Source of the DNA: Corylus avellana
Lineage: Eukaryota > Streptophyta > Magnoliopsida > Fagales > Betulaceae
Direction: 5' to 3'
Length of the DNA: 64,000 nucleotides
Assembly: GCF_901000735.1 (NCBI RefSeq)
Contig: NC_081546.1
Coordinates: 7,197,001 to 7,261,000 of the forward strand
Shown here piece by piece: positions 1 to 10,491 of this stretch. The position numbers and the translations under genes are program-made. Under the pieces are notes generated by a model, which did not search any database, was not told the origin of the DNA, and worked only from the letters and a program-made list of their open reading frames with translations. Each line of letters starts with the position of its first letter. Position 1 is the first letter of the stretch.

Positions 1-417
1 AAAAAAAAATTAAAAAATTAAAATTGATGACCAATAGCGTCCACTAAAAGTAGACGCTGAAGATACATTATTAGGGTCGACCCTAATGCTTAAGTATTAG
101 GGTCGACAAAAGTTGACCCTAAAGACTAGGTAGATAAACCAAAAAAAAAATTAAAAATTAAAATTGATGACCAATAGTGTCCACTAAAAGTGGACGCTGA
201 AGATGCATTATTAGGGTCGACTTTTAAAGTCGACCCTAATGCTTAAGTATTAGGGTCGACAAAAGTCGACCCTAAAGACTAGGTAGATAAACCAAAAAAA
301 AAATTAAAAATTAAAATTGATGACCAATAGCGTCCACTAAAAGTGGACGCTGAAGATACATTATTAGGGTCGACTTTAAAAGTCGGCCCTAAAGAGTAGG
401 TAGATAAATTAAAAAAA
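1..417. repeat. 5' subterminal tandem repeat, copy 1
   Basis: About 2.7 units with a period of roughly 140 to 153 bp. Each unit has an A-rich tract, a short inverted pair built on GCGTCCAC/GTGGACGC, and inverted pairs of TTAGGGTCGAC and GTCGACCCTAA around the 6-bp palindrome GTCGAC. Units differ mainly by presence or absence of a 13-bp insert. CACTA elements typically carry such dense subterminal repeats as binding sites for the TNPA-type protein. That role is known for the superfamily and inferred here. Confidence 0.8.
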
Positions 418-428
418 AAAAAAAAGAG

Positions 429-612
429 TACGATCGATCGCACACATGGTGCGATCGATCGCATTCGGCCAAGGATGTACGTGGTGATTCTGTTACTGCG
501 ATCGATCGCACCTTGGGTGCGATCGATCACAGTAACAGAATGTTGAAATCCAATATTTGATTACTGCGATCGATCGTACCCATGGTGCGATCGATCGCAA
601 TAACAGAAAGGC
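429..612. repeat. GATCGATC palindrome cluster, copy 1, left
   Basis: Four close pairs of the 14-bp palindrome TGCGATCGATCGCA or one- to two-base variants. The pairs are separated by short CATGG or CCTTGG-like centres, so each pair forms a larger inverted repeat flanked by TTCTGTTA and TAACAGAA. The same motif recurs at 2731-2835, 7204-7365 and 24893-25093, in the element's other arm. Confidence 0.8.
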
Positions 613-1168
613 TCAAATATATATATTTTATAGCTGCCCAATAACGTCTACTAAAATTGTGTATATATCACTGCATTATTTAAAATTTTTAAATAAAGTG
701 ACACAATATGCACCGTCAATTCCATCCTCCTAAAGAAAGATTTTAATTTGTATATATTTGCCATTTGGTTAGTAGTTACATTTGGACTAATTTGAAGAGT
801 TAATTCCCATTTCATAATTCATATTAAATTTTACAGATCTAATAGTGTATATATATTATATGATGAATATATTGATACTTATGGAAAGATTTTACACTGT
901 TAAATATAACAAAATAAAATCTAAACCGTAAAATAATTCCTCTCAGTTTTAAGTGAAAATATATTGATACCTTGCAATTCAAAAACCGGCCATGTGCAAA
1001 TACGGGGTCATTCCCATAAGAAAACACAAAAGCAAGTAAAAAGAAACAAAACTAAAGACAAATAAAAAGATTAACTTAAAACATACTAAACAAAATAAAA
1101 AGGGTAAACTATGGGGTGCCTCCCATGAGCGCTAAGTTTAATGTCTTCAGCCAGACGGTAGTCCCTGC
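613..1168. other. AT-rich spacer, no gene seen
   Basis: AT-rich sequence between the palindrome cluster and the 3' end of the antisense ORF. Open frames here are short, with no recognisable domain or splice structure. The equivalent stretch in copy 2 is 10031-10491 and differs by scattered substitutions and single-base indels. Confidence 0.6.
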
Positions 1169-2293
1169 TTACTGTTGTCCAGAAGATGATGCTCCTGCAG
1201 ATGGTGGTGGCAACCGGTTGACAATGGACTGCATCAATTCTTCTAAGGCGCCTAGGCGTTTGTCCATCAATTCGTTATTTTTCCGAGCCTCCTTTCTTTG
1301 GCCAGCCAACTCTCTCCGAAGGCCCGCTATTTCTTCACTAAGTGAGCGGTTTCGTGCTTCACGAACAATTCTCGGGGCCTCCTCCTCAGCTGTCTCTGAA
1401 TCAACTACAGGTTCATCTTCGGCCATTGGCTCGGCCTCATACTCTTCCGCACCAACTGCAGGTGCTGGAGCTACCTGAGGCATGTGAGAGAGGCTCTTGT
1501 TCCATTGGCGAATGCCAAATATGGGAGTAGTAGTGACTGGTTCATCAGCTGCGGTACCCTTGACGCCTTTCTTCCGGAGGATGTAGAAGATTAAGTATGG
1601 GAAAGGCAACCCCCATGAATGTGTGGACCCCGCTCCTCCAACGTGCACCCCATTCCAAAATTTGTAAATTTGCTTCCAAATTATGTCGGGAATGGAGTAC
1701 CAAGCACCTTTATGGAAGGCGTAGAGTGCTTGAAGAAATTGATCCCGCCTCTGACTTTTGTGCCCCAAGGGAAAAGCATTACGGTGTAATACGGAGTCCA
1801 CAAACCAAAGCCGTTGAGGTAGCTTCGATCGGCTGGCGGCATTATGGTGGGCATCAGCATATATCCCTTCGCACATGTCCTCAATAATTTCCGCCACGTA
1901 GAAGCTGTCCGGTTGGTCAGCAAGTTGTGCGGCTTCTGGAGGTTGCTCATCATTGCATTGAAGGGCAGCAGCAATGTCAGCCCGTGTTACGTCAATAGCT
2001 TTGCCTTGCACTTTCGAAGAGAGGACAACCAGCCTCCTGCAGTCATGAGACAGGTGGGCATAAAACTCGATCACCAATTTTCTGTAAGCAGTGGGGGTGA
2101 CCGGCTTGAAAAGCTTCTTGAGCCCCCGTCGCTTGAACTCGGCAACGGCCCATTGAGTCCCCTCAAGATTTTCAAAGTCTTCGCGAATGGCGAAAGTGGT
2201 CTCAAATAGCAGCTCCCATTCCTCAAAAGTGGGTGGGGGAGAAATAGCTCGAGTATCAGACCCTCGGGAGGACGAAGCTCGAGTTCTTGGCAT
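1169..2293 (-). CDS. Plant transposon-associated protein (PF20167-like), copy 1
   Basis: A single 374-codon open frame on the strand opposite the transposase, starting MPRTRASSSRGSDTR. Residues about 35-260 resemble the plant-specific 'putative plant transposon protein' family (PF20167-like), with the patterns FYAHLSHD, QRLWFVDSVLHRN and GAWYSIPDIIW. The C-terminal third is acidic and then a predicted coiled coil (EEIAGLRRELAGQRKEARKN). The function of this family is unknown; it is found in plant mobile DNA. The segment is bounded by direct copies (about 585-630 and 2804-2853) of a palindrome plus a short TA-rich tail, which suggests a nested insertion or captured module. The family assignment is from recall of the pattern, not a search. 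Confidence 0.6.
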   Translation of the reverse strand: MPRTRASSSRGSDTRAISPPPTFEEWELLFETTFAIREDFENLEGTQWAVAEFKRRGLKKLFKPVTPTAYRKLVIEFYAHLSHDCRRLVVLSSKVQGKAIDVTRADIAAALQCNDEQPPEAAQLADQPDSFYVAEIIEDMCEGIYADAHHNAASRSKLPQRLWFVDSVLHRNAFPLGHKSQRRDQFLQALYAFHKGAWYSIPDIIWKQIYKFWNGVHVGGAGSTHSWGLPFPYLIFYILRKKGVKGTAADEPVTTTPIFGIRQWNKSLSHMPQVAPAPAVGAEEYEAEPMAEDEPVVDSETAEEEAPRIVREARNRSLSEEIAGLRRELAGQRKEARKNNELMDKRLGALEELMQSIVNRLPPPSAGASSSGQQ

Positions 2294-2730
2294 GATGAGC
2301 TTGAATGGGGACTTTTGTCGAACACCTGGTGTGCACTAGAAATAGGCAAAATTGCAAAACAACACAACTCCGCTCAAAACCCCTGCAAAAACAGCAAAAT
2401 TCAACCACAACAAAGCAATGTGGGTGGATGAACACCCACAATTGCAGAAATATGAGACAAAAAAAAAAAATTCGAAAGTGATCGTGGTTGGGGTGTTGAT
2501 GGGAATGGGGAATGGGGTGTAAAGTAGAGGTGGTGAAAAGTACCTGGTATGGTTGCCGGAGAAGAGAACCGTGTGGTGGTTGTGTGGTAGAGGTGATTAA
2601 AAATGGTGGACGAGTGGTTGTGCCGGAGGTGCGTGGGTGGGGTTCTTGGAGAGGTGTACGGCGCAGGGGAAGAAAATGTTGTGGGGGGTGGGAGGAAAGT
2701 GACCTAAAATAAGTCACGTGGTGTGCTGTC

Positions 2731-2835
2731 CGAGTGCGATCAATCGCATTCTGCGAAGGGTGTGCGTGGGGTGATTCTGTTATTGCGATCGATCGCACCC
2801 AAGGTGCGATCGATCGCAATAACAGAATGGCTCAT
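2731..2835. repeat. GATCGATC palindromes with a 53-bp perfect inverted repeat
   Basis: Positions 2775-2827 form a perfect inverted repeat with 25-bp arms and a CAA centre. Each arm contains TGCGATCGATCGCA and ends in TTCTGTTATT or its complement. A weaker GCGATCAATCGC copy lies just upstream. Copy 2 (12217-12248) has lost 21 bp, exactly one palindrome plus the centre, leaving a 32-bp palindrome. Confidence 0.85.
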
Positions 2836-3840
2836 ATATATATATATTTTATGCAATTATTATTTTTTAAAAATTTTTATTGCATAATGTACAACAACTT
2901 CGATCATGATATGATCAAATGATCGATCAAACTTGAAACAATTGAAATTGAATGTTTGATCAGACATCCAATTGGTCCTACCTAGTGCATTCGTTCGATC
3001 GATCGTGATAAGATCAAATAATTGAACAAAATTCAAACAAATTAAATGTTCGATCGAACATTGAATTGAACTCTAAGCATTTTATATTATATTAGTGCAT
3101 TACTTAAATTGATCGGGATACAATCAATAAAACTTGACATAATTGAAGGTTCAATCAAACATCTGATAAAATCAATTCCGATCGATACTATTACATATTA
3201 GTTCGATTGATCGCGATAGGATCAATCATTCGATCAAACATCCGATCGATCACAATGAATTAGTTCGATTGATCGTGATATGATTAAATGATCGATCAAA
3301 CATCCAATCGATCCTAATGAATCAGTTCGATTGATCGCGATAGGATCAATCGTTCGATCAAACATCCAATCGATCCTAATGAAGTAGTTCGATTGATCGT
3401 GATATGATTAAATGATCGATCAAACATCCGATCGATCCTAATGAATCAGTTCGATTGATCGCGATAGGATCAATCGTTCAATCAAACATCCGATCGATCA
3501 TAATGAATTAGTTCGATTGATCGTGATATGATTAAATGATCGATCAAACATCCGATCGATCCTAATGAATTAGTTCGATTGATAGCAATAGGATCAATCG
3601 TTCGATTAAACATCCGATCGATCATAATGAATTAGTTCGATTGATCGTGATATGATTAAATGATCGATCAAACATCCGATCGATCCTAATGAATTAGTTC
3701 GATTGATCGAGATAGAATCAAATGTCCGACCGATCATATTGAATTAGTTCGATTGACTGTGGTATGATCAATTGATAAATCAAACTAGATACAATTGAAG
3801 GTTCAATCGAACATTCAATTAAACTGTTAGCTTTTTATAT
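2836..3840. repeat. 62-bp satellite array, alternating A/B units, copy 1
   Basis: From about 3190 the sequence is a head-to-tail array of 62-bp units, each with TTAGTTCGATTGATCG at the front and CATCCGATCGATC near the end. Two variants alternate: A reads GCGATAGGATCAATCGTTCG and B reads GTGATATGATTAAATGATCG. This makes a 124-bp higher-order repeat with about four to five dimers. The flanks (2900-3190 and 3700-3840) hold increasingly diverged units. The array is extremely rich in GATC and CGAT. Confidence 0.85.
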
Positions 3841-4740
3841 TATCTTAGTGCCTTAGTTATATTGATCTTATATTACCTTTGGATTTTGTATTATTTTATA
3901 ATTAATTATAAGATAAATATCAACTTAATGATCTTTATCATAAAAATTTATTAAACGAAAAATTTTAGTTAATATTATAATAATAAAAACATATTATAAG
4001 AGACAAATTTAAAATAAATAAATTAATTAATTAAAATTAAAAAATTGGAAGTATATTTTTTGTTTGGAAAAAATATAAAAAAGCCATCAAAAGTACCAGT
4101 CGTTTGCAATATAACCCTCAAATGTTCAAAAGATACTAAAGTAGCCTCCCGAACTACCAAATTGTATAAAAATGCCACTTATTTTTAATATTCCTAGAAT
4201 ACCCCTATTATTTTAACAAATAAATAATAAAATAATTGAAAAAAAAAACGAAACAATTTTTTAAAAAATACAAGAAAACCAATGGGTGAATAAAAACAAA
4301 AAAAGAAAATGTTTTTTGGAATAAATAATAAATAATTAATCACTGTAGTTTACCTAAATTACAAATTGCTTCATATCGTATTAAAGTAAAATTAAAGGTA
4401 CAAAATTTGACTTCAGGGAATAAACTGTTTATTTTTTTAAAATATCTAAAGAACCGTACATTTGATTTTATTTTGTTAAAAGAATAGGGGTATTATAGAA
4501 ATATTACAAAATAAGTAGACTTTTTGATACAATTTGGTAGTTTGACAAGCTACTTTAGTCCGTTATGAACATTGAAGGACTATATGACAAACGGCTCGTA
4601 GTTTGGAGGGTTTTTATTTATATTTTTCTCTTTTATTTTTTTTTTGTAAATAAAATACCCCAACTATTTAGCTGTACAAAATAGTTTACCGGCCAATAGA
4701 TGGCAGTAAACTGGCGGGGGTTCTAAAATTTTCGGAACAA
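3841..4740. other. AT-rich element interior, no gene seen
   Basis: AT-rich sequence containing an imperfect inverted repeat. AAAAAGCCATCAAAAG with a phrase on 'leftover' T-rich steps near 4080-4200 pairs loosely with the reverse-complement-like stretch at 4500-4640. No coding signal is recognisable. The equivalent in copy 2 is 13200-14014. Confidence 0.45.
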
Positions 4741-5010
4741 AATTTTCACCAAATCCCACCTCCCGCCAATTGTCTCTCATTCTCACTCTCACTCTGTCTC
4801 TCACTCTCACTCTCGAGCTCACTCTCACTCTCTCCCTCCCTCTCTCTCTCTTTCTCTCTCTCATTCACTCCACGCAAGTTTCTCTCTCTCCGGCAGCTGT
4901 TTCCGGCGCACCTCTCTCACTGCCAGCTCTCACTCCGGCGAACTTAACGCTCTCTTGTAGCTCTCTCAGGTATGAGTTTCTCCTAAACCCTTGCAAACCT
5001 TAAATGCCTC
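4741..5010 (+). promoter_or_regulatory. CT-rich leader / 5' UTR-like segment, copy 1
   Basis: An abrupt shift from AT-rich DNA to a (TCTCAC)n/(CT)n tract, typical of plant 5' leader sequence. It ends in a good splice donor, CTCTCAG followed by GTATGAG, at about 4969/4970. It lies on the same strand as the transposase, about 3 kb upstream of its first ATG. The inference is that this is the element's transcription start region with a non-coding first exon and a long leader intron; it could instead be a captured host-gene leader. No cDNA evidence is available. Confidence 0.4.
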
Positions 5011-5451
5011 TCAATCACTCAAATAGTATCCATGAATTGTGATTTGAAGAAATTAAGTATTTGGGTACTTCCTCTCTTCTTCTCTTTCTAGTTTTTTTCC
5101 CTATCGAACTGATTGGTTTCATCCAAAAACTTAGGATATTTTGTTACTATGTCAGTGGACAAATCACTTCATTTCATCTTATTTTACCTTGTAAAAAAGG
5201 CACTTCATTTTTAACATTCACAATTTTGTGGTCTTATTTTTAATCTTTGCTTTGAATATGTGTGTGAATCATTAACTAGTCTGGATTTACTAGTTAATGA
5301 TATAGTATGTAAATCTGGTATAGTATGTAAATTTGTGGATGTATTTACTAAATAATTTGATGACTGAGTTATTGCCCACGGCATCTCTGTCGTTGTGGGC
5401 CTTGTTGGCACATATTGGAATCTTTAGTGTGAATGAAGAGAACCATGCAAG

Positions 5452-5774
5452 TTTTCAATCTACACACTAAATCATACATTTGTATAAGAAGACAAACATG
5501 TAACCTGATAGGTAAAGGACTTGTTGACATGAATAGGCACAACATATTGCTATAAATCTTAAAAGGTAAAACAGAACAAACTAGAGCATTGATTATAGGC
5601 ACGACTTTTTTATTTTCAATCTACACACTTAATCATACATTTGTATAAGAAGACAAACATGTAACCTGATAGATAAAAGACTTGTTGACATGAATAGGCA
5701 CCACATATTGCTATAAATCTTAAAAGGTGAAACAGAACAAACTAGAGCATTGATTATAGGCACGACTTTTTTAC
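5452..5774. repeat. 161-bp tandem duplication, copy 1
   Basis: Two nearly identical 161-bp direct units beginning TTTTCAATCTACACACT and ending in GGCACGACTTTTTTA. They differ at a handful of positions (GATAGGTAAAGG against GATAGATAAAAG). The duplication is present at the same place in copy 2 and so predates the split of the two copies. Confidence 0.85.
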
Positions 5775-6019
5775 ATTATTATTATTGTGCTTGTTAGAAT
5801 GTTGCCAGAAAAAGAATCGAGTTAGAATTAGTGGTGGGATTAATTTATTATTAGATGTTAACTTAAAATTTTCGTTGTTTTCTTGTCTGCTTTTGGGTTT
5901 GAAAACCAAGACAAAATCAACTGAAAAAGAAGAAAAGCAAGGTCTTTGTGGAGGTTTTCATGTGTGGCTCTCATTGATTGTGACCCATTCTTGAACACCT
6001 TGCCTTCAATATAAAATGA

Positions 6020-6283
6020 GTGATGGACGAGGATGGGCATGGGAAATTGGGAATGGCCATTTTCTATGATCCTTGGTATAAATACTATAACCTAAAGCAC
6101 CATGAAAGTGAGTGGAATGAATGCCTTGCTATGTATTTAGATCCTAACAACAAACATTGGATTATGAATGAAGTAAAACCAAGACATTTTTTTACAGAAG
6201 ATGGTAACCATATTGACTCTTTGATTTCACTCATTTATCTAGAAAAATTAACTACAATGTTTTTTTATACACAAAAAAGATGA
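6020..6283 (+). CDS. Small hypothetical ORF in CACTA interior, copy 1
   Basis: An 87-codon open frame starting MMDEDGHGK, with a Trp/Tyr-rich middle (YDPWYKYYN, ESEWNECLAM, NKHWIMNE). The composition looks more like decayed coding sequence than random AT-rich DNA, and the frame is identical in copy 2. The frame runs into a possible GT donor after GAAGATG, so it may be one exon of a captured or transposon gene. I do not recognise the protein. Identity between the copies says little about selection, because the surrounding non-coding DNA is equally conserved. Confidence 0.2.
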   Translation: MMDEDGHGKLGMAIFYDPWYKYYNLKHHESEWNECLAMYLDPNNKHWIMNEVKPRHFFTEDGNHIDSLISLIYLEKLTTMFFYTQKR

Positions 6284-7991
6284 AATTTTATTTTAGTCAT
6301 ATATTTTAATGGTCAGACCCTTGAAAACTATCTCAAATTTATTTGTACCAGCATATTTCTTCCAACTAGTAAAAAAAGGAGGTCCTAGATAGAAAGAAAA
6401 AAGAAGAAGAGAAGTTTGGTAGGATGAGGTACGGTTAGGCCCCTCTTAAGTAATTTTCCAACAGGGAGAGGCCACATTTGACATTTGGTTGCCCACTTGC
6501 CCCCCGATGTCTCTATTTCATATTTGCTATTCAAATAGCTAACTAGCGATATGATATTTAGGATTACTCATTTGTGACCAAAAAAAATAATAAGGCAGAG
6601 TAGTTTGTATGATTGTAAGGTTCATGATCTCTTTGAATAAGTGAGCTTGAATCCTTAAAATATATATATATTGTGAAATTATCCAATCCTTCAATCCTTT
6701 CAATCAATTAATTTAATCTCATAATGACTTCTGTATGAGAAGGTCCAGGGTCAAATATTTATAAAAAAAAAAAAATTGTGAAGATATTATGTAGTTGTCT
6801 AGGGTAATTTTGTCAAATGATGTGCATCATTTTATAGTTGTCCATTTTAAGGTCCTTAATCTCCATCATTTTGGTTGGAGTTTGGATATTTGACATTTTG
6901 TGTAGAAAAGCACAAAGCTTCAAATCCAAGCATCAAATCTATAGTGATTGTAGCTAGCTATATATATATGGTTCCTTGATATGATAGAAAGCCTTGTATT
7001 TTCCTCATCCCTCATCTTGATAATTTAGCAAAGAAAGAGAAAGAAATAAGCGTTGGCCTTGACTCATCTTGAGCTTTCAACCTTCCAAGTGATGAGAGAT
7101 TGAAAGCATTGTTAAAAGCTGGAAATCCAGATCATCACAAGCTGGAAATACAGGCTGCAATGAAGTTTGTTCCTTCTGTTTTTTATGGCATTGAACGCCT
7201 ATCTGCGATCGATCGCATCAGGCCTGCGATTGATCGCAGAGTACTCTGATTCTCAGTTTGAGCTTCTGATCCTGCGATAATCGCAGTTTGCTCTGATTCT
7301 CACCTTGAGCTTCTGGTACTGCGATCGATCCTGCGATCGATCGCATGTGTCCTGCGCTCGATCCCCTAAGGACAAGCTTTAACATATATAAACACATATA
7401 ATCTTTTGTAGTTCCATTAAACCTATCTTCTTCTCTTGTGGTTGCATTAAACCTTGCTTCTTTTCTTATTATTACTTTTAGATTAGTATTAAGTCTTATT
7501 CTTATATTAGGATTATGTTATTAATTTTCTACTTCACATCTACTTCTGTTATCAAAGTTGGTATGGATTATGATTATATTGTCTTTTCTGTTTAAGTTCA
7601 ATAAGGAAGCAGCACAGTAAACTTGAAACAAGACAACATTCTATAATAAATATCAAACCTAACAACAATACTAAAAAAATGTAAAACTGTCATTGAGCTA
7701 AACTAGTAAATAAATTACAAATAAAAATTTGTTCTAAACTAGTAACCCACTTTTAGAATATTTTGTTAGGTAACATCGCATTGAGCTAGCATCATTTCGT
7801 GTATATTTGTTCTAAACTAGTAACCCACTTCTAGAATTCTCTCATTACCCATGCTCCTTTTAAACTTTTCCTCCCTTAATATTTGAGAACAGACCTCCCA
7901 TTTAATTCTATTAATTCTTAAGAATCTGATCTTCTAATTCCCTTGTGTGCGTACATGGACGTAACGAATAACCTCTAATAGGGACATCAAT
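6284..7991. other. AT-rich interior upstream of transposase
   Basis: Non-coding, AT-rich. Apart from the palindrome cluster at 7204-7365 it contains only short repeats, for example two copies of TTTGTTCTAAACTAGTAACC at about 7730 and 7807. A run of pyrimidine-rich tracts near 7400-7460 could be intron sequence ahead of the transposase start. Confidence 0.5.
7204..7365. repeat. Internal GATCGATC palindrome cluster, copy 1
   Basis: Perfect TGCGATCGATCGCA at 7204-7217 and 7332-7345, with variant copies (TGCGATTGATCGCA, TGCGATAATCGCA, GCGATCGATCC) between. They are embedded in two direct copies of a phrase containing CTCTGATTCTCA and TTGAGCTTCTG. It lies about 630 bp upstream of the transposase ATG, well inside the element rather than in the usual subterminal position. 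Confidence 0.8.
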
Positions 7992-9493
7992 ATGGATAGG
8001 AGTTGGATGCGGGAAAGTACTCGATGTTCAGAGCGATTTCAAAAACGTGTGGAAGAATTCATGGGAATGGTAGTTAAATCAGTTGATTCACGTGATATGA
8101 CAAAGTGTCCATGCCGTGATTGTGCAAATCGATATTATTCTCATATTAGCGAGGTGAAGGGTCACTTGTGTATGAATGGATTTACTCTGACGTACACTAG
8201 ATGGATATTTCACGGGGAAGAAGATCATTTTAGGGAAAACACTTCTACAAACATGCACACACATACAAGTGAAATGATGGAGGAGGTTGATGCAGTTGAA
8301 GAATTGTTAGACGATGTATGTGTGAGGATATTTGTTGATGCTAACATTGGAGAATCCTTTACTTCACAGGGCCCCACAACTGATAATCATAAACAAACAA
8401 GCTCCTTCTACCAATTTTGGGAAGATGGTTTACGAGAACTTTATCCAGGCTGCAAGAAATTTACACAAATTACTTTTATACTGAAGATGCTTCATATAAA
8501 GACGTTCTGCAACATGAGTAACAAGGCGTTTGATATGATGATTGACTTGATAAAGACGGCCCTCCCAGATGGAGAGACATTGCCACGCTCGTATAGAGAA
8601 GCAATATAGTTTAGGCGACACTTGGGATTCGGTTACGATAAGATACACACATGCAAGAATGGTTGTATGCTTTTTTGGAAAGAACATGCAGACAAAGTGG
8701 TATGCCCAAAGTGCAAAAATTCAAGATGGATTGATGGCAAAGGCAGAAAAAGTAATATTCCTCAGAAGGTCTTACGGTATTTCCCAATAAAATCGAGGTT
8801 ACAACGGTTGTTTATGACAAAAGAAATGGCCAAGGAAATGCGGCGGCACAAAGAAGGTCGAGAAGATGATAGCAATACTCTCAGACGCCCTACCGATTCT
8901 ATTGTATGGAAATAGTTTGATAAAAGACATGAGTGGTTTGCAAGTGATTCCCGCAACGTGCGGCTTGGTTTAGCAAGTGATGGTTTCAACCCATATGGTA
9001 ATATGAGTACAACATATAGCATATGGGCAGTAATGTTAACGTTGTACAATCTCCCTCCGTGGATGTGTATGAAGAGTCCAAATTTGATGTTGCCCCTTAT
9101 TATCCAGGGCGTTCAGATCCTGGAAAGAATATTGATGTATATTTGCGGCCATTGGTTGATGACTTGAAAGATTTATGGAATGAAGGCATACGCGTGTGCG
9201 ATGCATCAAAGAAAGAGACATTTCAATTGCATGCGACATTACTATGGACTATAAATGATTTTTTCGCATATGAAAAATTATCTGGGTGGTCTACAAATGG
9301 AAAGCTTGCATGTCCAGTATGTAATAAGGATACATCGTTCAGGTATTTGAAGTATGGGCATAAGGTGTGCTTCATGTGTTATCGTCGGTGGCTTCCTCAA
9401 GAGCATCCATGGCGCAAAAGAGGAGATTTGTTCGATGGTACAGAGGAGCATAGATTGGAACCTGAAGAATTATCTGCAAGTCAATTGTTGAAA
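7992..9493 (+). pseudogene. TNP2-type CACTA transposase, truncated copy 1
   Basis: This encodes the N-terminal half of an En/Spm TNP2 transposase. It starts MDRSWMRES. Residues about 1-75 form the transposase-associated domain (PF13963 type, with Cys/His pairs CPCRDC and later HLCMNGF). The Transposase_21-type core follows (GLASDGFNPYGNMSTTYS, then the NIDVYL and PVCNKDT regions). The frame is broken by TAG at 8607-8609 and 8913-8915 and by a 1-bp deletion near 9104 (ATTATCCAGGG, where one C is expected to be missing). The sequence then stops at the N gap. All three lesions are shared with copy 2, so they arose before the copies separated. Confidence 0.88.
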
Positions 9494-9593
9494 NNNNNNN
9501 NNNNNNNNNNNNNNNNNNNNNNNNNNNNNNNNNNNNNNNNNNNNNNNNNNNNNNNNNNNNNNNNNNNNNNNNNNNNNNNNNNNNNNNNNNNNN
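9494..9593. other. Assembly gap (100 N)
   Basis: Exactly 100 N, the conventional placeholder for a gap of unknown size. The left flank ends inside the transposase at a point equivalent to 18767; the right flank starts inside the 5' subterminal repeats. The order across the gap is not supported by sequence. Confidence 0.98.
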
Positions 9594-9835
9594 ACTATTA
9601 GGGTCGACTTTAAAAGTTGACCCTAATGCTTAAGTATTAGGGTCGACAAAAGTCGACCCTAAAGACTAGGTAGATAAACCAAAAAAAAAATTAAAAATTA
9701 AAATTGATGACCAATAGCGTCCACTAATAGTGAACGCTGAAGATACATTATTAGGGTCGACTTTTAAAGTCGACCCTAATGCTTAAGTATTAGGGTCGAC
9801 AAGAGTCGACCCTAAAGAGTAGGTAGATAAATTTA
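9594..9835. repeat. 5' subterminal repeats, copy 2
   Basis: The same TTAGGGTCGAC/GTCGACCCTAA and GCGTCCAC inverted pairs as at 1-417, but only about 1.7 units because the gap truncates the array. Individual units carry private substitutions (GTGAACGC for GTGGACGC), so this is not a perfect copy of the first array. Confidence 0.8.
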
Positions 9836-9849
9836 AAAAAAATAAGAGT

Positions 9850-10030
9850 ACGATCGATCGCACACATGGTGAGATCGATCGCATTTGGCCAAGGATGTGC
9901 GTGGTGATTCTGTTACTGCGATCGATCACACCCAAGGTGCAATCGATCGCAGTAACAGAATGTTGAAATCCAATATTTGATTATTGCGATCGATCGTACC
10001 CATGGTGCGATTGATCGCAATAACAGAAAG
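9850..10030. repeat. GATCGATC palindrome cluster, copy 2, left
   Basis: This matches 429-612, with several palindromes altered by single transitions (GATCGATCACA, CAATCGATCGCA, GCGATTGATCGCA). Most changes are C to T or G to A within CG or CNG contexts, as expected from decay of methylated cytosines. Confidence 0.75.
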
Positions 10031-10491
10031 GCTCAAATATATATATTTTATTGCTGCCCAATAACGTCTACTAAAATTTTGTATATATCATTGTATTATT
10101 TAAAAATTTTAAATAAAGTGACACAATATGCATTGTCAATTCCATCCTTCTAAAGAAAGATTTTAATTTGTATATATTTGCCATTTGGTTAGTAGTTACA
10201 TTTGGACTAATTTGAAGAGTTAATTCCCATTTCATAATTCATATTAAATTTTACAGATCTAATAGTGTATATATATTATATGATGAATATATTGATACCT
10301 TATGGAAAGATTTTACACTGTTAAATATAACAAAATAAAATCTAAACCGTAAAATAATTCATCTCAGTTTTAAGTGAAAATATATTGATACCTTGCAATT
10401 CAAAAACCGGCCATGTGCAAATACGGGGTCATTCCCATAAGAAAACACAAAAGCAAGTCAAAAGAAACAAAACTAAAGACAAATAAAAAGA

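Larger units (their letters stand above)
1..9493 (+). mobile_element. CACTA (En/Spm) element, partial copy 1
   Basis: This is the 5' portion of a large CACTA transposon, cut at the left by the window edge and at the right by a 100-N gap inside the transposase. Its content and order match 9594-18767: subterminal repeats, the antisense PF20167-like ORF, GATC palindromes, the 62-bp satellite, the CT-rich leader and the TNP2 gene. The offset is 9274 bp from the leader onward and about 9442 bp before the satellite; the shift is explained by indels in the satellite and palindromes. No CACTA 5' terminus is visible, so position 1 lies inside the element. Near-identity over the last 4.8 kb, together with the break at a gap, makes an unmerged allelic contig at least as likely as a genuine tandem duplication. 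Confidence 0.8.

Noticed and set aside
1..417. CRISPR-like spaced repeats
   Set aside because: The repeats are unequal in length, internally palindromic and adjoin a CACTA transposase in plant DNA; there are no unique spacers or cas genes.
4664..4864. Arg/Glu-repeat open frame (MRERKRERGRERV) on the minus strand, also at 13938-14138
   Set aside because: It is a translation of the (CT)n/(CACTCT)n low-complexity tract, not a protein gene.
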